A stretch of DNA of 64,000 nucleotides from Pseudanabaena sp. PCC 6802 (GCF_000332175.1 NZ_KB235914.1:2352868-2416867); one strand, 5' to 3'; positions 42,024-51,353 are shown, counted from the stretch's first letter. A program made the numbers and translations. Notes: a model not told the origin generated them from the letters alone.

Positions 42024-42803
42024 ATGAAGAAACTGATCAAAGGACTGCGTAATTTCAAGAAGAGTTACTATTGCAGCCATCAGGATCTATTTGAAGAACT
42101 GTCACACGGGCAAAAACCTCGAGTCCTATTCATTACCTGCTCCGACTCGCGCATCGATCCCAACCTGCTCACCCAAACCGATCTAGGCGAACTATTTGTC
42201 ATTCGCAATGCTGGGAATATCATTCCTCCCTTTGGTGCCACCAATGGTGGCGAAGGTGCCGCTGTCGAATACGCCATCCACGCCCTCGGAATTCAGCAAG
42301 TAGTTGTTTGCGGTCACTCCCACTGCGGTGCCATGAAGGGGTTGCTAAAACTACAAAGCCTTGAAGACGAAATGCCTCTGGTCTACGAATGGCTCAAGCA
42401 TTCGGAGGCTACTCGCCGCGTGCTGAAGGAAAACTACAGCGAACTGGAAGGCGAAGATTTAATTGCTATGGCTGTGGCCGAAAATGTTTTGAACCAGTTA
42501 GATAACCTGCGCACCTATCCCGTCATTCGTTCCAAGATGCACCAGAAGCAGATCAACCTCTACGGCTGGATCTACGAGATCGAAACCGGTGAAGTGTTTT
42601 CCTACGATCCCGATCTTGATGAATTCAAACCCATTCTCACCGACATACCCGCCTGCGATCTACGCAATACTCCTCCCCATAGCAGTTCCCTAGAGAAACC
42701 CCTGCAACAGCAAATCCACCAGATTGAAATAGATCGCGCCCATCTGAGCGGCTGGCTTCCCGTCGAACAGGCCGATCGCATTTATCGCGGTTCCTATTCC
42801 TAA
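42024..42803 (+). CDS. ccaA: Beta-class carbonic anhydrase, carboxysomal type
   Basis: Converts bicarbonate to CO2 for Rubisco inside the beta-carboxysome. 259 residues. Zinc ligands Cys39 (FITCSDSRIDP, with Asp41 and Arg43 as the catalytic pair), His98 and Cys101 (VVCGHSHCGAMKGL). The C-terminal 75 residues after residue 185 (ending GWLPVEQADRIYRGSYS) are the extension that anchors CcaA to the carboxysome via CcmM, and the final IYRGS is shared with known CcaA. No other ccm gene lies here. Tab2 follows 57 bp later. Confidence 0.95.
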   Translation: MKKLIKGLRNFKKSYYCSHQDLFEELSHGQKPRVLFITCSDSRIDPNLLTQTDLGELFVIRNAGNIIPPFGATNGGEGAAVEYAIHALGIQQVVVCGHSHCGAMKGLLKLQSLEDEMPLVYEWLKHSEATRRVLKENYSELEGEDLIAMAVAENVLNQLDNLRTYPVIRSKMHQKQINLYGWIYEIETGEVFSYDPDLDEFKPILTDIPACDLRNTPPHSSSLEKPLQQQIHQIEIDRAHLSGWLPVEQADRIYRGSYS

Positions 42804-42860
42804 GCTCAATTACTAGCCCTAACTGCTGATAAGCTAATAGCTGACCGCTAAAAGCTAACT

Positions 42861-43715
42861 ATGAAACGACCCGCTGCTGTTTGGGAGCTAGATTTTTATT
42901 CTCGCCCCGTCCTGGACGACAACAACAAAAAAATATGGGAATTGCTGATTTGCGATCGCGATCGAGCTTTTGAGTGGGTCAAGCAATGTCCTGGCAACGA
43001 GGTTAATTCTAGTTGGTTGGCGAAAGAACTAGAGGCAGCAATGGCAGCCGCTGGAGAAACTCCGCAGAAAGTACGGTTTTTCCGACCCAGCATGAGCAAC
43101 ATTATTACGCGGGGCTGTCGGCAAGTGGGTCTGACATCGCTGGCTTCTCGCCGCATGTTCGCAATGCTGAACTGGTTGCAGGAGCGAATGCAAACAGTTT
43201 ACCCACAGGAGACAGGGTTTCAGGCAGCCGATCCGCACCCCCTACCATTGCAAAACTTGCAGCCGGTCAAGCCGGAACCAATTCCCAATGCCCTCATGGG
43301 CGATCGCTGGCTATTGGTATCCTTGACTGCTGCCGATTTTGCCAGTGCGTCGGAGTGGTCGATGGATTTTGGCGAACTATTCAAGACGGACTCCCTCGCC
43401 CCAAATTTAGTTATTCCTGGCATCATCATTATCTCCAGCCGCGCACTACCGCTGGCAGCCTGGATGTCCGGTGTCGATCCGGTATTTCTGAAATTTGTAC
43501 CCAATCGCGATCGCGTCCAGTTATTACTCGAAGCCAGCGCTGATGCCAGTTGGATTTTGACCACTTTACAGGCTCCTAAGGATGGGAAGGCGATCGCTGA
43601 GGGGGAAAGCTTTGAAGTTGCCAAACAGCGAGCAGGGGGCATTCATTTTATGGCCGTCCAGAAGAATCCTGAAGATGAGGAATTCGCAGGCTTTTGGCTG
43701 CTGAATGAGGTGTAA
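42861..43715 (+). CDS. Tab2/Atab2 family RNA-binding protein
   Basis: 284 residues. N terminus VWELDFYSRPVLDDNNKKIWELLICD is the hallmark of the Tab2/DUF1092 family, plastid-type proteins needed for translation of photosystem I PsaB mRNA (known from Chlamydomonas and Arabidopsis). Also KVRFFRPSMSNIITRGCRQVGL and PNALMGDRWLLVSLTAADFAS, ending EDEEFAGFWLLNEV. Soluble, no signal peptide. Probably cotranscribed with ccaA, though their roles (carbon uptake and PSI translation) have no known direct link. Confidence 0.9.
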   Translation: MKRPAAVWELDFYSRPVLDDNNKKIWELLICDRDRAFEWVKQCPGNEVNSSWLAKELEAAMAAAGETPQKVRFFRPSMSNIITRGCRQVGLTSLASRRMFAMLNWLQERMQTVYPQETGFQAADPHPLPLQNLQPVKPEPIPNALMGDRWLLVSLTAADFASASEWSMDFGELFKTDSLAPNLVIPGIIIISSRALPLAAWMSGVDPVFLKFVPNRDRVQLLLEASADASWILTTLQAPKDGKAIAEGESFEVAKQRAGGIHFMAVQKNPEDEEFAGFWLLNEV

Positions 43716-43774
43716 TACCAAATATCGCCACAACAATCGCAATCGGTTCAGGGTAGAAGGCACTGCCCCTACGC

Positions 43775-44470
43775 TTAAACGGTCATAAATTCTACACTGC
43801 CCAATCCTTGCCGCACGATCTCGGGTTCGTCTGTAGTTAGATCGACAATCGTAGATACTTCATAGTGAGGCTCCGAGCCATCGTCGATAATAATATCGAC
43901 CAGCTTGTCGAAGCGATCGAATAATTCTGCTTGCGGGAGATCGCAAGCTTGCACCGATTTACCGCGTTTGATCGCTACGCCATTTCGCCCGTTGCTATTC
44001 CACCCATTATCATTGTCATCGCGATCGCTGAGATTTGCCGATGTAGAAATAATTGGGTTGCCTAAAGCTTGAATTAACGTTTGGGAAACTACATGATCGG
44101 GGACGCGAATCCCAGTGGTTTTGCGTTTGGGATCCATCACCAGACGCGGCACTAGCTTAGTAGTGGGGAGGATAAACGTATATGGCCCCGGTACTAAGCT
44201 TTTCATGATGCGATAGGCACTGTTACTTACCAGAGCGTAGTGGGCGATATTGGATAGGGAAGAGCACAGGAAAGTAAGCGGCTTGTTGTTTGAAAGCTGC
44301 TTGATCTGTCGTACGCGTTGCACGGCGGATTTGGAGTTGAGGTCGCAACCAATGGCATAGACAGTATCTGTGGGGTAAAGCATGACAGCCCCATCTCGCA
44401 GTGCAGACGCGATCTGCTCGATACTGCGCGATTGCGGTGATTCGGGGTGTAACTTGTGGATGATAGCCAT
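43775..44470 (-). CDS. L-threonylcarbamoyladenylate synthase (Sua5/YrdC/YciO family)
   Basis: 231 residues. YrdC fold: N-terminal IEQIASALRDGAVMLYPTDTVYAIGCDLNSKSAVQRVRQIKQ (near 20-58), IMKSLVPGPYTFILPTT, RKTTGIRVPDH and NPIISTSANLSDRDD. It makes the threonylcarbamoyl-AMP used for t6A in tRNA. An Asn/Asp-rich insertion (about 22 residues, DDNDNGWNSNGRNGVAIK) lies after SANLSDR, and the end is short, as in YciO rather than full Sua5. Which of the two is meant is unclear. Confidence 0.85.
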   Translation of the reverse strand: MAIIHKLHPESPQSRSIEQIASALRDGAVMLYPTDTVYAIGCDLNSKSAVQRVRQIKQLSNNKPLTFLCSSLSNIAHYALVSNSAYRIMKSLVPGPYTFILPTTKLVPRLVMDPKRKTTGIRVPDHVVSQTLIQALGNPIISTSANLSDRDDNDNGWNSNGRNGVAIKRGKSVQACDLPQAELFDRFDKLVDIIIDDGSEPHYEVSTIVDLTTDEPEIVRQGLGSVEFMTV

Positions 44471-44539
44471 TGCGAATTCGTGCTCGAACTTAAGGAATAG
44501 CGCAAAATTTTCATCGACAAGTTTTTTGCACCTTTACTA

Positions 44540-44645
44540 TGATAGCCGCAGACAGATCGGTTATTACAGAGGGTGTGGAGGCTGCGCCCCCACGCAGTGG
44601 AGGCAGGGCAGTCTTGGGGGTTTCCCCCTAGAGCCACTGCCGTGT
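44540..44645. mobile_element. Rearranged miniature element, type 2 end joined to type 1 middle
   Basis: The left end (GATAGCCGCAGACAGATCGGTTATTACAGA in two halves at 44540-44569) is type 2. The next part CAGTGGAGGCAGGGCAGTCTTGGGGGTTTCCCCC with GAGCCACTGCCGTG (44597-44645) is the extra block of the long type 1 copies. The right inverted repeat is missing. A chimera or a decayed double insertion. Confidence 0.65.
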
Positions 44646-45086
44646 TCTATGCGCTCCTTCCTCAGCCTATTGTGCGAGAAAAATCTAAATGAGGCAAAAC
44701 CTTCTCTAGTTTTTCACTATTTGGATCTATTCTGAAGCACATCAGGAATTTATAGATTGGCGTTATTGGTTACAGAGGCATCAGATTCAGTAGGCATTCA
44801 TTTCCCCTAGTTTGCCTCCTCCTTACCCCACCATATTGTCTTTGTGGTCTTGTAGCTGATTTCTAGATTTCTATCCTGTATGTACATTTACACTCCAACA
44901 TTATTTAAGCGTCGAGCCTCTGGTGTCGCCGCTTTTTTTGTGGGCGATCGCAACTCCTTAATTCATGCGAAATCCGGTAGATCGCTCACTGTAAAAATAG
45001 TCTGAAAACTATAAATGCAACTTTTCCCACTTCACAGATAGATTTTGGGAAATGCACCATGCTTATGAATCTTCCTTTTCCATGTA
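44646..45086. other. Intergenic region without a gene
   Basis: About 440 bp with no convincing gene on either strand and no conserved motif recognised apart from one GGGCGATCGCAA. It separates the rearranged element from the tandem elements at 45087. Confidence 0.5.
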
Positions 45087-45199
45087 TATAGCATTTTGCA
45101 ATTGAGAAAGGGGTTAGTTTATGGGGTGAAGGGGTTCCACCCCTTCTTGGGGGCAACGCCCCCAAACCCCCTTCTCGTTTTCATCTGACAACCGCTATA
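45087..45199. mobile_element. Miniature inverted-repeat element, type 1 short copy
   Basis: 113 bp, with the same interior as the copy at 6568 (GGGGTTCCACCCCTTCTTGG, GGGGGCAACGCCCCC, CCCTTCTCGTTTTCATCTGA). The left end TATAGCATTTTGCAATTGAG is decayed; the right end is TGACAACCGCTATA. Only two bases separate it from the type 2 element at 45202. Confidence 0.82.
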
Positions 45200-45201
45200 G
45201 T

Positions 45202-45299
45202 TATAGCCAATAGGCTTAGGACGGGGTGCAGGGGTGGAACCCCTGCGTGGGGGCTGCCCCCCCACACCCCCTGTCCTAACAGATCTGTCTACGGCTATA
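45202..45299. mobile_element. Miniature inverted-repeat element, type 2
   Basis: 98 bp from TATAGCCAATAGG to TACGGCTATA, almost the same as the copy at 25391. Sits head to tail with the type 1 element, with TA shared at the junction region. Ends 30 bp before the stop codon of the enolase-superfamily gene. Confidence 0.82.
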
Positions 45300-45329
45300 A
45301 TTCTGAGAAAGCATAGGCGAGCTTCTGAT

Positions 45330-46376
45330 TTATGCCGGCACGGCGATCGCTCCTCGCTCTGGCATAGGACATGCGGGTACCAGATCGTTAGCTAGCAATT
45401 CCCCCGTTGCTAAACCGCAGGCACGAGTTATTTGGGGAATAGAAGCTGCAAGATGTAACGCCCCCAAACGCGCGATCGCTCCATCAATCGTAGTGGTAAT
45501 TACCACATCTAACCCAGCGGCGAAAGCAACGTCAGCAGCTTGTCGAGCCGTCAAAATTCCACCCATTGCCATCGGTTTCAGAATTGCGATATCGGCAGCC
45601 TTGCAAGCAATTACCTCGCGCAGATCGTCGATACAGGTAATTGCTTCGTCAGCAGCGATCGCTATTCCCACCGAACGCTTAACTTTTGCCATGCCTTCAA
45701 GATCCTGGGCTGCGACAGGTTGCTCGACATACTCAATGCCCAGGGGTTCATAGCGACGGATTTGGGCGATCGCTTCATCCACCGACCAGGCTTGATTGGC
45801 ATCCAGACGAATTTGAACGTGCGGCGAAATAGCATCTCGGATCGCGGCTACTCTTTGCCAATCTCGATCTGCTAGATCGGTACCGATCTTGACCTTAATG
45901 CATGAGTAGCCTTTTGTCTCAAACGACTGTGCTAAATTGACAGCGATCGCGGGCGACACAGCACCGATTAAGGCATTAACTGGCAACCGATTGCGGCTTT
46001 GAGGGTTTATTAACTGTGAAAGCGATTTTGCTTGGGCGATCGCGAGTAGATTGCACAGGGCTAACTCAACCCCATGCTTTGCGGCTGGAGATTGGCTGAA
46101 TTCGGTTAGAAACACAGCGATCTCGTGCAAACTCGCAAACTCCATTCCCACTAGCCCAGTCTGTAAATTATCGAGAACGGCTTGGGTTTCTACGAGCGAC
46201 TCCATGCCAAAACCTGGTAAAGGCGATGCTTCTCCCCATCCCATCCTACCTTCGGTATCGCAAATCTGGATAACTATACAGGTGCGATCGCAAATCGAGC
46301 CAAATGCTGTTTTCAGTGGTTGACGCAGAGGCAATTTATGGTGCTGTAGGATTACTCGTTCGATCTGAAACGTCAT
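45330..46376 (-). CDS. Enolase-superfamily enzyme (muconate-lactonizing/MenC-type), epimerase or OSB synthase
   Basis: 348 residues. The barrel motifs are complete: catalytic lysine pair CIKVKIGTD (near 164), metal-binding Asp in IRLDANQAW (near 192), Glu in EYVEQPVA (near 218), Asp in IAADEAIT (near 243) and second Lys in AILKPMAMGG (near 268). The N-terminal capping part contains KLPLRQPLKTAFGSICDRT. The family holds dipeptide epimerases, muconate cycloisomerases and o-succinylbenzoate synthases; sequence alone does not decide. A phylloquinone role (MenC) is possible but there are no men genes nearby. Confidence 0.82.
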   Translation of the reverse strand: MTFQIERVILQHHKLPLRQPLKTAFGSICDRTCIVIQICDTEGRMGWGEASPLPGFGMESLVETQAVLDNLQTGLVGMEFASLHEIAVFLTEFSQSPAAKHGVELALCNLLAIAQAKSLSQLINPQSRNRLPVNALIGAVSPAIAVNLAQSFETKGYSCIKVKIGTDLADRDWQRVAAIRDAISPHVQIRLDANQAWSVDEAIAQIRRYEPLGIEYVEQPVAAQDLEGMAKVKRSVGIAIAADEAITCIDDLREVIACKAADIAILKPMAMGGILTARQAADVAFAAGLDVVITTTIDGAIARLGALHLAASIPQITRACGLATGELLANDLVPACPMPERGAIAVPA

Positions 46377-46535
46377 AAAGCAGCAACAGCATCCATCAGT
46401 AGATTGTAAAGCTTTGCATCTACTCTACAGCAAAAATATTAATCCGCAACCTGAGAAAGAAGCTGTTTGTAAACAAAGCTTAAGAGTTATTTGACATGCG
46501 CTATAAAAGGACATAACTCATGATGGCTAAGTTGA

Positions 46536-46958
46536 CTAAACAGTCCAGTCTTCAAGACATAAATTGGGAACTTTAACAAAGTCTTTAGAGTTGCGCGTAA
46601 CAAGGATTGTTTGATTAGCTAAAGCGATCGCTGCAATTCTCAAGTCTTGCGTACCTATACGAACCTTTTGTTGGAGCAGATCCTGGTAACATGCAGATGC
46701 TTTATTGTCGAAATCCAGCAAATTAACGCTACAAAAATACAGAAGAGTCCTCTTAAGGTTTTGATAGGCGACTGCTAGCCGCTCAGGATTTGTAGCAGAT
46801 CTGCTAATCCCAGCCAACCTCCCTCGCAACTGTTCCTCCAGTGTAACAGTTGTAATAAATATTTTGGAATTGCCGATTTCCCTAGTTCGTTCTGAAATTT
46901 TAGGATGACTATGCTGAAAAAGAGTTACATGATCGGTATCGAGGATATATTGACTCAC
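46536..46958 (-). CDS. PIN-domain RNase (VapC-like)
   Basis: 140 residues. Acidic PIN residues are in place: Asp7 (YILDTDHVTLF), Glu41/42 (TTVTLEEQLRG), Asp105 (IGTQDLRIAAIAL) and Asp126 (TRNSKDFVKVP). This matches the tRNA(fMet)-cleaving or VapC-type toxin subgroup that starts YxLDTDH. The ATG at 46958 overlaps the stop of the 642-residue upstream gene (ATGA), so translation is coupled. No VapB-like antitoxin is present; the long upstream protein occupies the place. Confidence 0.88.
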   Translation of the reverse strand: MSQYILDTDHVTLFQHSHPKISERTREIGNSKIFITTVTLEEQLRGRLAGISRSATNPERLAVAYQNLKRTLLYFCSVNLLDFDNKASACYQDLLQQKVRIGTQDLRIAAIALANQTILVTRNSKDFVKVPNLCLEDWTV

Positions 46959-48883
46959 GCTGACTGATTCTCCATTGAGGAAACCTCATGCTCGGCTAAC
47001 CCAGAATCTAGCTCGCGTCGATAACTAGCCATGTCTTCTACAAACTCATCAAAGAGCGGATCGTCTTTGAACATGCCAGCGAACTTAACCCAAGGATCGG
47101 ATTTCTGAAGACTTTGTTGATAATGCAAGATTGGTAAGCAGCAGAGACGGAGGGTAAGCCACCACAGATAGACCATAATCGGATGTGAAAATTCACCATC
47201 ATTTATCAAACCGTGAGCCATACGGTTTCTTAGGTTGCTACCAGAATGCTCAACCAATAGGCACTGTAGATCGAATAGCGTGTCTTCATTAAAAATAGAA
47301 GCTAATTCTGGTCGGTAAAGTGTAGAGTTTAGATTGTGTTCGTTTTGAATACCACTATCATCGAGTCCAGAAGTTATCACCCCTTTTTGCCACAGTAAAT
47401 AACGAATCGAGTTTTCGATCTGAGGAATAAGAATGTGGGTAGATGTCAGGAAATCTCCATCCAATCCTGCATATAGACCTTTTGCAAAAAGATACTCTCG
47501 CCCTGTTGGTATAAAAGGGTTGTGCGAAACAATTGGTAGTAAGTCATTAATTCTGACGCTGTGCTCTAAGTTGATTTGATATATTGCAGATTCAACATAT
47601 GCTTGAGCATGAAGCGTCTGATAATAGATCGCATTTTGATTCATCTCAAAGCGGGTTACTGCTTCTACTTCATTAGGATCGTCGGAAAGGAATGAGCCAG
47701 GTTGCCGAGCTGTCACTTTACCTTTCTCATTCATTATCACCTTAGGGGCAATGTGGGATGCAATAAACTCACGAGCATGTTCCTGTACTTGTTGCCGTAG
47801 TTGAGAGACATTAGAAGGGGAGCCTAGTAAAGATAAAGCAAAAAGGGCATCCTGAAAATCTTTTCCTTTGACGTAAGCTCTAGCCTGCTCTATCATTTCA
47901 CTAATGTCAATCTCTTGAGAACTAGCAATTAGCTCATTGCGAGATTCTTCTTGATATTGAAGTAGCAACCTGTGAACTTCTTCGGATCTAGATTTTGCGT
48001 CGATAGTTTCTTCTCTAGTGCCTCGAATGCTTCTAAATGCCTCAACTGCTTGCTGCATAAAATGCGAAGCAGCTAGGTAACTTGGTGGTGTTTTCTGGAG
48101 AAAATCTTGAGCTTCCTGAACATAGGTTTCAGCAGCTAGCATTGAGGCTTCACGCTCTTTAAAATTATCTCTTTCTGTGCGATGCCATACTGCTTTAATC
48201 TCCCATAAAGTTCTTGCTCTACGCCAATCATGGGTTGATTCCGCCAAGGTAGCAGCTTTCTCAGCTAGAGGGATACATTTTACTGAATCGCCAAGCTGAC
48301 ACCTCTGCAAAAGCTGCATCAGTTTAGCAGATAACCATGATGGATCCTCTCCGTTCAAATGATTAAGAAGATCCTCGATATATGTGGCAACTTCCTCAGT
48401 CTGATATTTGATCCGACGTGCTAAACGAAGCGATCTTTCAATCCTATCAAAACAATGCGTCCACTTCTCAGGATCTGCTAGTTGCGTTGCAGACTTTAGG
48501 TAAGCAGTTACAGCTAGCTGCGCCATCCTATAATCACGCCGTTTAGCCCAGAGAACATCTGCAATTCTTGCCTGAAGTTCCGAATCCGATACATCAACTG
48601 CTATACCAGCCAAGAAATCTAGATGTTCATCTGTCAGGTTCTGAAATTGGTTGGCGAAAAACTCTTCTGTAGTCTCCGGTTTAATATCAACACTAGTTAG
48701 ATAGGCTAAAATCTCAAAAACGTTCTGTTCTCTCGTTCTTCCTGATTCTTTTGCTTGCAGGGCTTTTTGCCAAAAAATACTATGGTAGCTACGGCAAATC
48801 TTCCTATCGCTACTATTTACTACATCCTGCCAGTCAGAGTTGATGAAATCGTCTTTTGTAAGAGGTGGACTCAGTAATGGCAT
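46955..48883 (-). CDS. Large DUF4209-like protein with HEPN-type RNxxAH motif, upstream of PIN toxin
   Basis: 642 residues, soluble, largely alpha-helical. N-terminal 400 residues are low in motifs (helical repeats, possibly solenoid). The C-terminal half reads GREYLFAKGLYAGLDGDFLTSTHILIPQIENSIRYLLWQKG, then LRNRMAHGLINDGEFSHP (near 551-568) and MVYLWWLTLRL, which match DUF4209. RNRMAH is an R-x4-H motif of the HEPN RNase superfamily (Arg552, His557). It is translationally coupled to the PIN gene. It could be an RNase, an antitoxin, or a defence sensor; I cannot tell which. Confidence 0.65.
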   Translation of the reverse strand: MPLLSPPLTKDDFINSDWQDVVNSSDRKICRSYHSIFWQKALQAKESGRTREQNVFEILAYLTSVDIKPETTEEFFANQFQNLTDEHLDFLAGIAVDVSDSELQARIADVLWAKRRDYRMAQLAVTAYLKSATQLADPEKWTHCFDRIERSLRLARRIKYQTEEVATYIEDLLNHLNGEDPSWLSAKLMQLLQRCQLGDSVKCIPLAEKAATLAESTHDWRRARTLWEIKAVWHRTERDNFKEREASMLAAETYVQEAQDFLQKTPPSYLAASHFMQQAVEAFRSIRGTREETIDAKSRSEEVHRLLLQYQEESRNELIASSQEIDISEMIEQARAYVKGKDFQDALFALSLLGSPSNVSQLRQQVQEHAREFIASHIAPKVIMNEKGKVTARQPGSFLSDDPNEVEAVTRFEMNQNAIYYQTLHAQAYVESAIYQINLEHSVRINDLLPIVSHNPFIPTGREYLFAKGLYAGLDGDFLTSTHILIPQIENSIRYLLWQKGVITSGLDDSGIQNEHNLNSTLYRPELASIFNEDTLFDLQCLLVEHSGSNLRNRMAHGLINDGEFSHPIMVYLWWLTLRLCCLPILHYQQSLQKSDPWVKFAGMFKDDPLFDEFVEDMASYRRELDSGLAEHEVSSMENQSA

Positions 48884-48938
48884 AGTCTAAAAATTTAGCT
48901 TCCTGATACAGCTAGTATAGCAAATCTAATCTGTTTGC

Positions 48939-50759
48939 TTACAATGTAACACCATCCTGTTCCTCGCGACCTAGCTGTGCAATAGTTGTTGAGTTATTAG
49001 TTAATTCTGTGGGTGCAGGTTCGTATTTGTTTACGACAGAAGATAGATGCGAGCCTAGTTTGATGCCAGCGCGATCGAAGGCGGGTTTCATGCGGCGGCG
49101 ATATTCGCGGATTACTTTGCGATACACTCCAGGTAAGGTTTCAAACCGCAATCCAATCGTAAAGCCTCCAGCATCGATCTCTTCTACGCCTCTGACTTCG
49201 ACTTCGACAATCTGCGGCCCCCAAAAGAGATCGGACTTCATTTCACTTGCGACTTGCTGAATAATTTCTATGGCATAATCGATATCCGTATCGTAGTCGA
49301 TGTAGATTAACAGTTTGATTCTTGCCCAATCTTTAGAAAGATTATTAACAACTCTAATTTCGCTATTAGGGATAATAATCACGTTCCCCTGGCGGTTGCG
49401 GAGCGTAGTAATGCGGAGATTCATCTTCTCAACTCGACCAAATTTATCATTTAAAATGGCAAAATCGCCGATCGCATACTGATCTTCAATCAAAATTAAC
49501 GCGCCGCTAATCAGGTCTTTTACTAATGTTTGGGCACCAAGGGAAATCGCAAATCCTAAAATTCCAGCACCAGCCAGGATTGGAGCTAATGGAATATTTA
49601 AACTTGCGAGCGCGAACAGAAGTGCTAAACCTGCTAAATGCACTCCAATAATGCCCTTGAGAATAGGTGAAAAACTACTGGTGCGTAACATCCAACGCTG
49701 TACGGCTTCGGGTGTGAGAGATTCGCGACTCGCCCATTTTGCTAAGAAGCGATCGACGATCACTCCACTATATTTAATTGCTAAAGTAGTACCCAGGATA
49801 ACGCCCAGTACAATTGGCTGCTGAATCACATATACTTGCAGCCATCGGGTATAGGGAAATAATCCCACAATCCATCCTATACCGCATAACCAAACTACGA
49901 CATGTCCTAATTGTAGTAAATGCCGACGCAGATCGTAGCTATTGAGCAAGCGCTCGTAAGACATCTGCTGCGACATCATGGAGCAACATTGTGACTGTTG
50001 CTGGGTAAAATCTTCATCATCGGTATCTAGAGCCGCTGCCATTGCTGCTAGATGTTCTTCTTGCTGTCTTTGTTTTTGCTTGAGTGATCGCCACCTCACC
50101 ATCAACTGTTTCTGCAAGAATATCAGAATTGCACTCATACAGATCGCAGCTATGAGAATACCTGCTGAAATTTGTCCCTGCTGCCACAGGTAAGCAGTTT
50201 GGCGTTCCTGTTGAGCGCGAATCAGACCTCGTTGGATTACCCGCGCCACATAGCTGGCTGATTCTGGCAGGGTGAAGCCCCCGATGCGGGCATCCATCTC
50301 TGTCAGCACCAGCAAAGGCAGATCGTTATATTGTTTGCCATCGGATAGCAGAATTGTAGCCTGCTTGCTTTCAGTCTTAGCAACTACTTTCAGCGTTGAT
50401 GCATCGAAACCGCGATCGATAATCCGGTAGAGATCCTTTTCTATTGCTTTAGCACGACTCTCAACCGGAGTAATGCTACCTGGTGCCATGCCCTGTCCTG
50501 TCGATACTTCCGCTGCTACCGCGAATAGAATACTGCCATCGAGTCTAACGGGAGCGTATACCATGCTATTAGTTTGCACTTTCGGAAGCAACTGACTGGT
50601 CAAACTATCGTCGTCGGGAGCGCTCGATTGTCCCCAAGCTGATGGGAATCCTGCGATCGCCAGAAAGACAAACATGCAAGATGTAATGAAGCTTAAAATG
50701 CGTATCGTCTGACTTTTGCTACTTTTAGATCGTGCTTTCAAAACTGGTATAGTTCCCAT
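48939..50759 (-). CDS. MscS-family mechanosensitive ion channel
   Basis: 606 residues with signal peptide (FITSCMFVFLAIAGFPSAWG), a periplasmic domain of about 140 residues, and membrane helices at about 195-215, 290-345, 375-425. The pore-lining segment PLAPILAGAGILGFAISLGAQTLVKDLISGALILIEDQYAIGDF (near 390-435) and the beta domain FGRVEKMNLRITTLRNRQGNVIIIPNSEI are the MscS signature. It opens on membrane stretch to release solutes. The charged coiled segment (LKQKQRQQEEHLAAMAAALDTDDEDF) between helices is an addition. Confidence 0.92.
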   Translation of the reverse strand: MGTIPVLKARSKSSKSQTIRILSFITSCMFVFLAIAGFPSAWGQSSAPDDDSLTSQLLPKVQTNSMVYAPVRLDGSILFAVAAEVSTGQGMAPGSITPVESRAKAIEKDLYRIIDRGFDASTLKVVAKTESKQATILLSDGKQYNDLPLLVLTEMDARIGGFTLPESASYVARVIQRGLIRAQQERQTAYLWQQGQISAGILIAAICMSAILIFLQKQLMVRWRSLKQKQRQQEEHLAAMAAALDTDDEDFTQQQSQCCSMMSQQMSYERLLNSYDLRRHLLQLGHVVVWLCGIGWIVGLFPYTRWLQVYVIQQPIVLGVILGTTLAIKYSGVIVDRFLAKWASRESLTPEAVQRWMLRTSSFSPILKGIIGVHLAGLALLFALASLNIPLAPILAGAGILGFAISLGAQTLVKDLISGALILIEDQYAIGDFAILNDKFGRVEKMNLRITTLRNRQGNVIIIPNSEIRVVNNLSKDWARIKLLIYIDYDTDIDYAIEIIQQVASEMKSDLFWGPQIVEVEVRGVEEIDAGGFTIGLRFETLPGVYRKVIREYRRRMKPAFDRAGIKLGSHLSSVVNKYEPAPTELTNNSTTIAQLGREEQDGVTL

Positions 50760-50795
50760 AATAGTAATTCTGCGAGAAGCTAAATTGATTTGAAT

Positions 50796-51353
50796 TTACA
50801 AACTCAACCAATTAAAGATTTGTCGAGCAGTTAATTCCAATGGGATGTCTTTGAGAATGGGAAGGGAATCGTTATCTTTATATTCTTTAACGCGGCGATC
50901 GCTAAATACAACTAAAATGCTTTCGTCTTCTGGATCGAGCAACCAGCCTAGCTCGGTACCTTGCTCTGCACAGTGCAGCAAGTTTGCCAAGACCTTTTTA
51001 TATTTCTGATCGGGCGAGAGAATTTCAATTGCCCAATCGGGATGAATTTCAAACCGATTAGCAATTCGACCAGACGGCTTACGGGGGATGCGTTCCCAAC
51101 GGAAGACGGACACATCAGGCACGATCGCCGCACCACCAAAAACACAACGCAGTTCAGGAAAGGCTAACGCTATCTGTGTTGGTTGAGTAACTTGGTTGAT
51201 ATTTTGGCAAAGCGCACCTTGCAGTAGACTGTGTTCTCCTTGGGGCATAGGCTTTTGGTTAATTTGTCCTTGGATAAATTCTGAAGCGGGTTTGGTCTCT
51301 GGTAGTTCCAGAAATTCCTCTAGAGTTATCGGTTTTATGTTTGCAACGGTCAT
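50796..51353 (-). CDS. Uma2 family (DUF820) putative endonuclease
   Basis: 185 residues. MTVANIKPITLEEFLELPETKPASEFIQGQINQKPMPQGEHSLLQ at the N terminus, then AIVPDVSVFRWERIPR and HPDWAIEILSPDQKYKKVLANLLHCAEQGTELGWLLDPEDESILVVF as the PD-(D/E)XK-like core. Third member in this window. Function of the family is not settled. Upstream of the MscS gene on the same strand, 36 bp away. Confidence 0.88.
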   Translation of the reverse strand: MTVANIKPITLEEFLELPETKPASEFIQGQINQKPMPQGEHSLLQGALCQNINQVTQPTQIALAFPELRCVFGGAAIVPDVSVFRWERIPRKPSGRIANRFEIHPDWAIEILSPDQKYKKVLANLLHCAEQGTELGWLLDPEDESILVVFSDRRVKEYKDNDSLPILKDIPLELTARQIFNWLSL

